From Paenibacillus rhizophilus (GTDB lineage: Bacteria > Bacillota > Bacilli > Paenibacillales > Paenibacillaceae): 64,000 bases of DNA. Under the pieces are notes generated by a model. The model was not told the origin of the DNA. It made no database searches and was given only the letters and a program-made list of their open reading frames with translations. This document shows positions 35,398-43,699 of this stretch, in pieces. The stretch covers positions 186,001-250,000 of the forward strand of contig NZ_RQPI01000004.1 of the NCBI RefSeq assembly GCF_003854965.1, given 5' to 3'. The position numbers were made by a program, and so were the translations under genes. Each line of letters opens with the position of its first letter. Within the stretch, counting starts at the first letter, position 1.

Positions 35398-35541
35398 ATG
35401 AAAAAAGATTCGATCTCCGTCGCCTTGTTTCTCGCCATCGGATTTATTATTGCCGGGATCTTCATCACGTCCGCCACAGGTATGATCGGCAGCAGCCAGG
35501 ATGACATTATCGCCCATACGAAGCAGGTGGAGAATTACTAG
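35398..35541 (+). CDS. Small membrane peptide 2 (Tad locus 2), paralogue of peptide 1
   Basis: A 47-residue peptide starting six bases after peptide 1's stop. 'MKKDSISVALFLAIGFIIA' closely mirrors the peptide 1 start, so the pair probably arose by tandem duplication. One membrane helix (about 8-27) is followed by a short polar tail. GGGAG lies about 12 bases upstream, within the end of peptide 1. It is not long enough for most automatic calls, but placement, duplication and intact frame support it. Confidence 0.72.
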   Translation: MKKDSISVALFLAIGFIIAGIFITSATGMIGSSQDDIIAHTKQVENY

Positions 35542-35565
35542 CCGAAAGGAGTACGAGCATAGACC

Positions 35566-35946
35566 ATGAAAGCGACGGTCCTCCGGGCTTTGTTTATGTG
35601 GCTGGTTTTGTTCATTATTTTGCAGCCGATCTTTACCTATATCGATTATTTGCTGGATTTGCAGGTCAAGGCCAACACCTCTTACATTGCACAGAAAGCC
35701 GCAATCGAAGGGATGGTGACTGCCGGCATGCGGAGCGAAGTCGTGAACAATCTGAAGGCTTTAGGTTTCTCGGGAGCATCTATTGAAATTACCAGCAGCT
35801 CCGAGACGGTTCAGGATAGAAAAACGAGACTCGACGTATACGTCAAAGCTCCGCGGATCTCCATGTTTCCGTACGACTTTTCCGGAGAGGTACAGTCTTC
35901 GTATTATTACGGCCATGGTTCCATTATGAGCGAATATCTCGATTAA
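35566..35946 (+). CDS. Pseudopilin-like protein A (Tad locus 2)
   Basis: A protein of 126 residues with an N-terminal hydrophobic helix (about 5-28), a short helix ('SYIAQKAAIEGMVTAGM') and a beta-rich tail. The plan is like TadE or a minor pilin, but without the 'VEAA' motif. GAAAGGAG precedes the ATG. It is followed after nine bases by a similar-sized gene. Confidence 0.68.
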   Translation: MKATVLRALFMWLVLFIILQPIFTYIDYLLDLQVKANTSYIAQKAAIEGMVTAGMRSEVVNNLKALGFSGASIEITSSSETVQDRKTRLDVYVKAPRISMFPYDFSGEVQSSYYYGHGSIMSEYLD

Positions 35947-35955
35947 GGTGACATT

Positions 35956-36453
35956 ATGGATTACATTATCAAGCTTGCTTTTGTGCTGCTGATCTTTATT
36001 TATAGCTGGTTTTTTCAGGCGCAGAATCAGGAATGGGACATCGACCGTGAACTGCTCAAAAGTGCGAACAACATGGCCGTCCACGATGCCGCGCAGGAAA
36101 TGAACGAGTCGGAACGCGCGAGAGGACGGCTGATCATTGATCGGGCCGCAGCGGAAGCAAGTTTTAAGGAAACACTGGAAGCCAATCTAGGACTGGATGA
36201 CAGCCTTAATCCCCGCGCCGGCAGCCGTCTGAGTTCCAGAGTGGATGTCGTTCATTTTGAAGTGATCGATGAATCCTCCGGCGTGACCTTTCCGTTTCTC
36301 TATGAAGACAGCCGCTATGGCATTACAAAATATATACAAGGACCATCCGTAATTGCCGTTATAAAAACCAGGCATCCGGCGCTAATCGCAAGAGCCAGAA
36401 CTCAGGAGGATATCCAGGTGCCGGCGATTCAGGAGTATAAGTACAACAAGTAG
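35956..36453 (+). CDS. Pseudopilin-like protein B (Tad locus 2)
   Basis: A protein of 165 residues with an N-terminal membrane helix (about 4-22) and 'ELLKSANNMAVHDAAQEM', a helix typical of pseudopilin/TadE-like starts, then a soluble domain. The ligand or partner is unknown. TAAGGTGACATT precedes the ATG. Last gene of the compact locus 2 run. Confidence 0.67.
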   Translation: MDYIIKLAFVLLIFIYSWFFQAQNQEWDIDRELLKSANNMAVHDAAQEMNESERARGRLIIDRAAAEASFKETLEANLGLDDSLNPRAGSRLSSRVDVVHFEVIDESSGVTFPFLYEDSRYGITKYIQGPSVIAVIKTRHPALIARARTQEDIQVPAIQEYKYNK

Positions 36454-36491
36454 TAGTTTGGATTGGGAATACCGATTTGAAGGACAATGGG

Positions 36492-36599
36492 GCGGCCTGG
36501 ACATTACGCTGGTTTTTCAGCTTTCAGGCCGCTGCGCATTGCCTTTCAGTTTATCGGCAAGGGACTTTCCTGCTGTAGATGAGAGTCTTTGCCGATAAA
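36492..36599 (+). other. Two large hairpins between Tad locus 2 and the secreted-protein genes
   Basis: Hairpin 1: GCGGCCTG (36492-36499) with CAGGCCGC (36525-36532), plus inner GCTG/CAGC. Hairpin 2: TTTATCGGCAA (36550-36560) with TTGCCGATAAA (36589-36599), plus inner GACT/AGTC. Neither has a U-tract, so they may be processing or regulatory structures rather than plain terminators. Confidence 0.6.
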
Positions 36600-36603
36600 T
36601 GAA

Positions 36604-36631
36604 TTGACAGGAGAGCAAGTTTGACTATCTT
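36604..36631 (+). promoter_or_regulatory. Promoter of the secreted-protein cluster
   Basis: A perfect TTGACA (36604-36609), a 16-base spacer and TATCTT (36626-36631), about 38 bases before the next ATG. Confidence 0.6.
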
Positions 36632-36668
36632 ACATAAATAATTCATTAAAAAAAGGAGAGGTAAGAAA

Positions 36669-37307
36669 ATGAAAAAGATGATTTTGAAAGTAAGTACGGC
36701 TGCGTTGCTGCTCACGCAAATTGTTTTGGTGGGGGGAGTTGCTGCAGAAGCGGGGAACACAACGCTGCCTCGTGTGGCGACTACGGCTTCGACTGCAGCC
36801 AAGACAACGGTTCCGGTTATGACTGACAACCTGTCTAAGTATGGACTGAAGAAGGCAATGAACCTTCCCGTTACGCTGTCTTCCGAGGGATTGAGCTATA
36901 CCCTACATAAAATCATGATTTATGATTTTAATTCGCCAGAGGTTAAGAAGCTGCAAAAGCTTTATGGGTTTCAGAATGGTAGTGACGTTATCATTGTTCC
37001 TAAATATTTTATCTGGACTAAAGTTACAATTAAAAATAATACTTCTAAGATGTTGAAGGGGAGTGGGGCGGATATTCATAGATTGATCCCACTTACTTTT
37101 CAAACGGGTGAAATTACTGATCCGGCATGGCCGATGAACCTAGCTCAAAAAATAAACAGCAAAGATGCGTTATGGACATATAGAATAAAACCTGGTGAAC
37201 AGATTACGTCCTATTTGGCCTATTATTACGATAAAGAGATAGATTATTTCGTAATTCGTATGCTATATGGTAAAAACTTCGTTGAAAAGTATGTGGTGCC
37301 TGAATGA
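36669..37307 (+). CDS. Secreted protein of unknown function
   Basis: A protein of 212 residues with a signal peptide ending near 'GGVAAEA' (about residue 29), a Thr/Ala-rich spacer and a beta-rich domain. I do not recognise the family. AAAAGGAGAGG precedes the ATG. Its stop overlaps the next start (ATGA), so the products are probably made together. Base composition falls along this gene compared with Tad locus 2. Confidence 0.75.
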   Translation: MKKMILKVSTAALLLTQIVLVGGVAAEAGNTTLPRVATTASTAAKTTVPVMTDNLSKYGLKKAMNLPVTLSSEGLSYTLHKIMIYDFNSPEVKKLQKLYGFQNGSDVIIVPKYFIWTKVTIKNNTSKMLKGSGADIHRLIPLTFQTGEITDPAWPMNLAQKINSKDALWTYRIKPGEQITSYLAYYYDKEIDYFVIRMLYGKNFVEKYVVPE

Positions 37308-39610
37308 AAAGAATCTCAAAAATTCTAATAAGTTTCATTTTACTATCATCTATTTTGACTGAACCGACTTCGGTTAAAGCGGCAGAAACAACAAGTGCGA
37401 CAGTAGCGATTCCAGTGAATACGGGACTTGTTGGTGACGACAATGCGGAAAAATCCTATGCGCTTGATCTGCCGAGTGGTGTTTCGGCGGCTGCAATAAA
37501 TACCAACTCCCTGAAATATACGGGCAACAATACATTAGATGGGAGTATTACCGTCGAAAATGGAAAAATCAAGTTGAAGCTTAAAGGGGTTGCAAATACT
37601 AAAACGCTGACCGATCTTGTTGGTTATCAATCATCATTTGAAGCAGAATTCTATACCAATCCAAGTAACTCGATCTGGCGGTATTCTGACGGAGTTCGCT
37701 GGCAGATTAATGAGTACAGCGAAGCATCTGATACATTGATTTCCCATGATCTGCCCGCAGAGGATAGCAGTATTCCATCTGATCACCCACCTAGAACGGT
37801 CGTTTCCGCTGCCCCTATGCAGGATACGAATTATCTCAAATGGTATGATGGAGCGAAAACGAAGGTAATTGATTCAAAATATATTATTCCTTCGACAATT
37901 AAACCTGTATGGGTGAAAGATTTATCTTCCGGTACTATCAAAGAACCTCCGAAATTTAAGAATGGGAAAGTCATTGTGAACTATGCTATACCCTGGTTTG
38001 TGGTTCCAACGGGTCCGGATGCGGGAAAGATAAGATTGCAAACGTATGAGGATGTAAGTGATGAAACGACCCATCCACTTGTCGGTCATGCTCAAGGTAG
38101 AAAATATATGGTTCATGTTTACTATCACTACACAGCCGATGCCAAAGTCCCATCGTACAGTTATAGTGGCAGCGTTTCCTTTAATTATTCGCCCATAACC
38201 GAACCAACCTTAGACGGCAGTGTAGTCGTTGTCAAACCGAATCCTAACCCAACCAAAGGTGATGGGAGCGATTTGCTGGTTACGCTAAAGGTTAATGGCG
38301 AGCTTCTGGCTTTTACGGATTCGTCTAACATCGAAGAATGGATATTTTATGCCAAGGAATCCGGATCAAACGAAGTCAAGATGAAGAAGGATTATGGCAA
38401 GGTTCTAACTTCCAGCCGGACCTTTGATGACTTCAAAATACCTAAAGAGAAGTTTGCCAGCGGCGAGTATGAGCAGGAGTATACGCTAACCGTCACCGTG
38501 CGCTTTTCCAAACCGCTTATAAGCGCTGGAGGAGACATCCCCTCATTAACCAAAACGATGAAAGCGAAGGTCGGCGTATATACAGGACCGCAGCCATCGT
38601 ACATGCCAGACCCAACTCCGACTCCCCCTAGTGGAAAACCACCTGTGGCGGTTTTGGATGTACCCGATACTGTCGTTGCTGGTGAAAACTTCACCATATC
38701 TGGAGGCGGCTCCTATGATCCTGACGGAACGATTAAGAGCTATATTTGGGATACTCCTGCTGTTGTAGATGCGATTAGCGGCAAATATGGAGAAACGGAA
38801 TATCCGCTTTCAGCGACAGGTACGACACAAACGGTTGTACTTGAAGTTGTCGATAACGACGGACTATCGGGCGTAACCTCAAAGAAAATTGATGTTGTGG
38901 CCCCGGTTCCGCAGGCAAAAGTTGAAGTTAAGGGTTCACTTAAACAAAATCGGAGAGTAACCTTGCATAACGCAAGCCGCAATAAGGCGGATGACTTCCC
39001 GCTCGTTGAGTCAAAGACCCAATTCACGGTCGTTCCCATATCCGGAGGAGCGGCATCAGACATTAAGTATAGTGGTTCCCTGAGCGGGGTGAACGACAAG
39101 GATATTTTATTTAGGCAGCCCGGGACATACAGAGCTACGATTACCGTGGAAAATACGGCGGGCTATACGGGAACAAGTTCAACTACTTTTGTCATTGTTC
39201 CTGATGAAACTCCAACCGTCTTAATTTCCGTTCCGAGAGAATCCTACCGTGATCCTAGCAATGGAAACAAAGCGTCGTCCACAATAGACGATCTTTCATT
39301 TTCCCCGGACTATGACTATTTAGCTAGACGTTTGTGGGAATATCGATATGATTCCAATAACAATGGGAGTTTTGATGATGAGTCTTGGGTTATTTTAAGC
39401 AATGACAACGAAAACAGACTCACCTTTATGCCTACTCAGGTAGGCCGATACGAAATCAAGCTGACGGTATTTGAAGAATTCGGCCAGCCGACGATTAATG
39501 AATTTGTAACGGATGCGGACCGGAGATCCGCCGATTCCGGAACGCAAAACAGCATTGAAAAGATTATTACGGTCTATAACCGCGCTCCAGTTACGGATTG
39601 GACATGGTAG
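37304..39610 (+). CDS. Large secreted protein with a PKD-like domain
   Basis: A protein of 768 residues with a signal peptide ending near 'PTSVKAAE' (about 27). The first half contains beta-rich regions; a Pro-rich hinge ('DPTPTPPSGKPPVAVLDVP', about 440-460) leads into a PKD-type domain ('SGGGSYDPDGTIKSYIWD', the SxDPDG...W signature) and another Ig-like stretch. PKD modules usually mediate protein or polysaccharide contact at the cell surface. No LPxTG, SLH or other anchor is visible. AT-rich codon use suggests a different history from the flanking Tad genes. Confidence 0.82.
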   Translation: MKRISKILISFILLSSILTEPTSVKAAETTSATVAIPVNTGLVGDDNAEKSYALDLPSGVSAAAINTNSLKYTGNNTLDGSITVENGKIKLKLKGVANTKTLTDLVGYQSSFEAEFYTNPSNSIWRYSDGVRWQINEYSEASDTLISHDLPAEDSSIPSDHPPRTVVSAAPMQDTNYLKWYDGAKTKVIDSKYIIPSTIKPVWVKDLSSGTIKEPPKFKNGKVIVNYAIPWFVVPTGPDAGKIRLQTYEDVSDETTHPLVGHAQGRKYMVHVYYHYTADAKVPSYSYSGSVSFNYSPITEPTLDGSVVVVKPNPNPTKGDGSDLLVTLKVNGELLAFTDSSNIEEWIFYAKESGSNEVKMKKDYGKVLTSSRTFDDFKIPKEKFASGEYEQEYTLTVTVRFSKPLISAGGDIPSLTKTMKAKVGVYTGPQPSYMPDPTPTPPSGKPPVAVLDVPDTVVAGENFTISGGGSYDPDGTIKSYIWDTPAVVDAISGKYGETEYPLSATGTTQTVVLEVVDNDGLSGVTSKKIDVVAPVPQAKVEVKGSLKQNRRVTLHNASRNKADDFPLVESKTQFTVVPISGGAASDIKYSGSLSGVNDKDILFRQPGTYRATITVENTAGYTGTSSTTFVIVPDETPTVLISVPRESYRDPSNGNKASSTIDDLSFSPDYDYLARRLWEYRYDSNNNGSFDDESWVILSNDNENRLTFMPTQVGRYEIKLTVFEEFGQPTINEFVTDADRRSADSGTQNSIEKIITVYNRAPVTDWTW

Positions 39611-39623
39611 AGGGTGAAAAAAG

Positions 39624-42600
39624 ATGAAGCATAGACGTACAAATAGAGGGCTTAAAATACTCCTTTGTTCCGTAATTCTGATGATGCCATTGCTGAATCA
39701 GTGGGGAGACAGAAAAGCTTTTGCCACAGATACTTCAATAGTTAATTATATGGATTATACAGTCCCAGCAACTGACGTGATGGGGCAATTAGCGGACATT
39801 GCTCCAGACCCGAATGATGAATCATGGTTGTTTGACTCTGCCCTTGCTGCAAAAAATGCAAAAATAAATCTTTATATTTCAAGAATGGAAGCTAAGAGCT
39901 ACGTACATCGAGATGAATACAAAGTAACTAATATCCGGTTCAACCGAGTTACCCGCACTCTTACCTACGACACCAGTCCGTATGTCACAACGATTCGTTC
40001 TTACCGCACATACAAACCTGGAATGCCCACCGGATGGGCTGTAGCAGCGCCATCTCTAGGTGTGTTCTATTGGATAGAAGGTGATGTATGGGATAATCAT
40101 GGAAATAACCTTCAAGATGATCAATTCCCTTTTTTGTTTGAAAATCGCATATATGTATTTGGTGAAAATTCTTATTATAGCAATGAATTTTCTTATACTG
40201 AGCGTACCGTAACCGTACCTGGGGGTAGTCATAGTTATTCTTTCGCCGATTATACAAATGCGGTTAATATAAGTTATACCATCAATGGTGACCCATCCAG
40301 CATAATAATTAATACTAAATGGGAGGATGAAATTTTTGGTGGTTCATTTGTATCCTATCCTGTAAACGATAAACAACAGATCCCGCTTGCTGTTAATTCA
40401 CCACCCAGTCTTAATCTGATTAGCCCCAATAATGTCACTCTTTATAATGAGAATGGTCAAAACATTCTAAATATCGAAGGTTTTGCTCAAGACCCGGATA
40501 ATGAAGATTTGGATGTAACGGTGGAAGTACCTAATGTCTTTTACCGCAAGACCAAAGTGTACGGAGCATTGACGGCGAAATATTTCTTGGTTCCAATTGA
40601 TGTGATCGCCGATTCGGTCCCTCCGGGAGATTACCAGGTGAAAGTGTCGGTAGTTGACCGTTACAATTTTAAAGCAGAGTCGTACTTGAATTTTTCAGTT
40701 CGGAACCACTTGAAGAATAAAGCCTTTTATCTGATCAACAGTCCCGTAGAAATCAATAAAACATATGGAGACTACGAGAACGACCCCCAACACTCCGAGC
40801 GGTACAGGTACGATCAAGACCCAGACTTTTTTGATAACTCAATGGGGATGATTTGGGACTCCGGATTATGGCGATCCAGTAAGTATACTTCTTTCCCTTT
40901 TAGTGGAGCGTACACGGCCAGAGTACAGGTGCGGGACAACCCGCAGAATGATAATCGGTTCGATGCATTTCGGATGTGGAGCGGTGACAATCTTTCTTCG
41001 ATGACTTTTTTGGTTCACCGGAAACCGATTGCGCTGTTCTCGGCCAAACTAGTGAACGGCAGCTTGCAGCTTTCCGACAGTTCATACGACCTAGACCACG
41101 TTTCAAGCCCCAATAAAGGCTTAATTAATCGGCAATGGCAATGGCGAAAAAGCGGGATGGAAGTATGGAACGATGGACAACCGCCATCGCCATTACCAAC
41201 GAGTGACCCTTACGATATGCGGCTGCGGGTAAGGGATGTTGACGGGCCGAACGGAATCGGATTCTGGAGCGATTGGTTCCAGCAAACCGTTGGTAGTCCG
41301 GGTAATCTTCCTCCAGTGGCTTTGTTTACCGTCGATCCGAATAATGTCAGTTACCGGAAAGCTACCACGATTACAGATAAATCCTTCGACCCGGATAATG
41401 ATTATCTGGATACTTACGAATGGAGAGTAGTCAAGGATGGCTGGCAGGAGGTTTGGTATTATTACGGTGGAGTGGCGACCCCGCCCAACATCGCCGGGTT
41501 CGGCACAGGCAGTTACCAGGTTACTCTCAAAGTGCATGATAACCGCGGGCTTTGGTCGGCTCCATATAGCCAAGCTGTACAAGTTTTGAATCACCCTCCG
41601 GTCGCTGATTTTAACATGCCGAATGAAGTGTACCGCGACACCGTAATCACGATGGAAAACCTAACTCCCGATCCGGACCAAGACGGTGATTGGCTTTCAT
41701 ATGAGTGGTATGGGCGATTAAACGGGGGTTCCTATTACTGGACAGGAAATAGTCGGAATCCGTCAATGACTATTAAAGGCTTAATTAATAGCAATGGCAT
41801 TTCCGACAAGGACGCTATCTCTGATAATTGGGAAATGCGGCTTAATGTATCGGACGGCAGCCGGACATCCTATGCAACAGAAATGTTCGTAGTCAAAAAT
41901 CATCCTCCAACCGCTGATATATCCGGGCCGTCTACTGTGTATCAGTACGATACGAGAACCTTTAATTCAGCGGATGAAGATCTGGACACCTCCGACCAGA
42001 GCAGCTTGCAATACTATTGGCGCGTTACGAACAGCGATGGGAAAATATCCGTGTACCGTACTCCCAACATCGATCTGACGTTTAACGAATTTGGCACCTA
42101 CACCTTGGAACACTGGGCAATAGATCAAATCGGTGATAAGTCCAACATTGCCACCCTAAAAGTCAACGTCATCGAGAATTTGCCCCCATCCATGACGCTT
42201 ACATCCCCTGCCGGAACCCCTGGCAATCCAACCATCATCGATGCCGAAAAAGACGGAGATCCGCTTATAAAATGGTCGTACGCCGATCCGGAGAGTGATG
42301 CACAGGAGAAGTACCGGTTGGAATTTTTCATGAAAGACGGGCTGCTTGCCAAAAGTGTAGAGAATACGGACAGCACGGGCGGCACACGTCAATTCAAGAT
42401 GCAGGATCAATCCTTTGAGCGGTTCCTATTCTATTCCGTACAGGGCCGGGCCTTTTCGAAGAATAACTGGTCTGACATATCCAACGAAAAAGCCTTCATC
42501 ATTGATAACCCGCCGGTTCCTGGTTTCTCTTTAGTAACAGACACCGGAAAGGATGCAAGCCTAACACCGATTTATCGGACAGATGTCTTACAAATTACAA

Positions 42601-43523
42601 GCACGGCTCATGACGACGATCAGCTGAAGGGTGACAGCCTGACCTATAAATATTATTTGAAACCGAGTGCGGGAATCGAAGGCTTAATAAGCGCATCCGA
42701 TAGCTTTACAAAGCAATTCACGACCAACGATACGTTTACGATTCGTCAAGTAGTAACCGACTCGCTGGGTTTATGGCGGGAAGTCTCTCATGCGATCACT
42801 GTGAAAAACCGGCTTCCCGTGGTGAATCTCACCTTTCCGACCAGCGACACGGAAGCCAAGCCGACCATCGCCAGCACGATGACGCCGATTATGAAATGGA
42901 GCTATTCCGATGATGACGGCGATGAGCAGCAGCGTTACCGGGTGCGTATATTGGATGCAGCAACAGGGGGCATAGTGGTTCAGTCCGGGGATCAAGCGTC
43001 CAGTCAGAAGCAGTGGACCGTACCGGCAGGAGCCCTTGTGGAAAACCATAAATATGCAGTTGAGGTTGAAGCATATGATGGCTTTGATTGGAGCGCAGCC
43101 TCGGCGCGGAAATATTTTATGGTCAACCTGCTGAGCGTAAAGGGCGGCGTGAAGCACACCGCGGAGTGGAACGCTAACCGGCAGAGCTACAATCTAAAAA
43201 TATCGGGAGACAAAGAGCAGCCGCGTAATTATAATGTATTTTGGGCCGGAGAGAAATTCATGCTTCAGGCTGACGCTACAGGGCTTCCGGATACGATTGA
43301 CGTAACCATGGACGGCGGATTTACGGCGAAGCTTAGTCCTTCGGACAGCGACAAGACATTTTGGACGGGAGAACTCTACAATTCTTCTTTTGAGAATCTA
43401 CCAAACGGGCCGGTGACCTTTACTTTCACAGCGAAGAACGAATATAATACGAAAATCGACAAGGTAACGGTTGTCATCTCGGAGAATTGGAGCCAATATT
43501 TCCGCAGCCATCGGGTGAAGTAG
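39624..43523 (+). CDS. Very large secreted protein with repeated PKD/Ig-like domains
   Basis: A protein of 1299 residues with a signal peptide ending near 'DRKAFAT'. At least five PKD/Ig-like units can be read, each opening with Pro-Pro-Val/Thr-Ala ('PPVALFTVDPNNVSYRKAT', 'HPPVADFNMPNEVYRD', 'HPPTADISGPSTVY', 'PPVPGFSLVTDTG', 'LPVVNLTFPTSD') and often containing 'DPDND/DPDQD' and a Trp-Arg/Trp-Tyr strand. The N-terminal third has a different beta-rich region. No cell-wall anchor is present. It is probably a surface or fibre-associated adhesin-like partner of the previous gene. AGAGGGTGAAAAAAG precedes the ATG. Confidence 0.85.
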   Translation: MKHRRTNRGLKILLCSVILMMPLLNQWGDRKAFATDTSIVNYMDYTVPATDVMGQLADIAPDPNDESWLFDSALAAKNAKINLYISRMEAKSYVHRDEYKVTNIRFNRVTRTLTYDTSPYVTTIRSYRTYKPGMPTGWAVAAPSLGVFYWIEGDVWDNHGNNLQDDQFPFLFENRIYVFGENSYYSNEFSYTERTVTVPGGSHSYSFADYTNAVNISYTINGDPSSIIINTKWEDEIFGGSFVSYPVNDKQQIPLAVNSPPSLNLISPNNVTLYNENGQNILNIEGFAQDPDNEDLDVTVEVPNVFYRKTKVYGALTAKYFLVPIDVIADSVPPGDYQVKVSVVDRYNFKAESYLNFSVRNHLKNKAFYLINSPVEINKTYGDYENDPQHSERYRYDQDPDFFDNSMGMIWDSGLWRSSKYTSFPFSGAYTARVQVRDNPQNDNRFDAFRMWSGDNLSSMTFLVHRKPIALFSAKLVNGSLQLSDSSYDLDHVSSPNKGLINRQWQWRKSGMEVWNDGQPPSPLPTSDPYDMRLRVRDVDGPNGIGFWSDWFQQTVGSPGNLPPVALFTVDPNNVSYRKATTITDKSFDPDNDYLDTYEWRVVKDGWQEVWYYYGGVATPPNIAGFGTGSYQVTLKVHDNRGLWSAPYSQAVQVLNHPPVADFNMPNEVYRDTVITMENLTPDPDQDGDWLSYEWYGRLNGGSYYWTGNSRNPSMTIKGLINSNGISDKDAISDNWEMRLNVSDGSRTSYATEMFVVKNHPPTADISGPSTVYQYDTRTFNSADEDLDTSDQSSLQYYWRVTNSDGKISVYRTPNIDLTFNEFGTYTLEHWAIDQIGDKSNIATLKVNVIENLPPSMTLTSPAGTPGNPTIIDAEKDGDPLIKWSYADPESDAQEKYRLEFFMKDGLLAKSVENTDSTGGTRQFKMQDQSFERFLFYSVQGRAFSKNNWSDISNEKAFIIDNPPVPGFSLVTDTGKDASLTPIYRTDVLQITSTAHDDDQLKGDSLTYKYYLKPSAGIEGLISASDSFTKQFTTNDTFTIRQVVTDSLGLWREVSHAITVKNRLPVVNLTFPTSDTEAKPTIASTMTPIMKWSYSDDDGDEQQRYRVRILDAATGGIVVQSGDQASSQKQWTVPAGALVENHKYAVEVEAYDGFDWSAASARKYFMVNLLSVKGGVKHTAEWNANRQSYNLKISGDKEQPRNYNVFWAGEKFMLQADATGLPDTIDVTMDGGFTAKLSPSDSDKTFWTGELYNSSFENLPNGPVTFTFTAKNEYNTKIDKVTVVISENWSQYFRSHRVK

Positions 43524-43624
43524 CAAGTAGGATTATGATCTGATGTCAGCCTGTATAGATTGTGTATAAAAATATTTCCAAGTTGCGAAACATAAAGGGC
43601 TGAAGCGCCTGGTTCGTAAAAACA

Positions 43625-43654
43625 TTGGAAATGCTTCCACATTAGTGATACAAT
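43625..43654 (+). promoter_or_regulatory. Promoter of tkt
   Basis: TTGGAA (43625-43630), an 18-base spacer and TACAAT (43649-43654), with about 40 bases of leader before the ATG at 43700. Confidence 0.55.
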
Positions 43655-43699
43655 AATAGTCAAAATGACATTCTTGAGACTTAGAGGAGGACTATTTGA

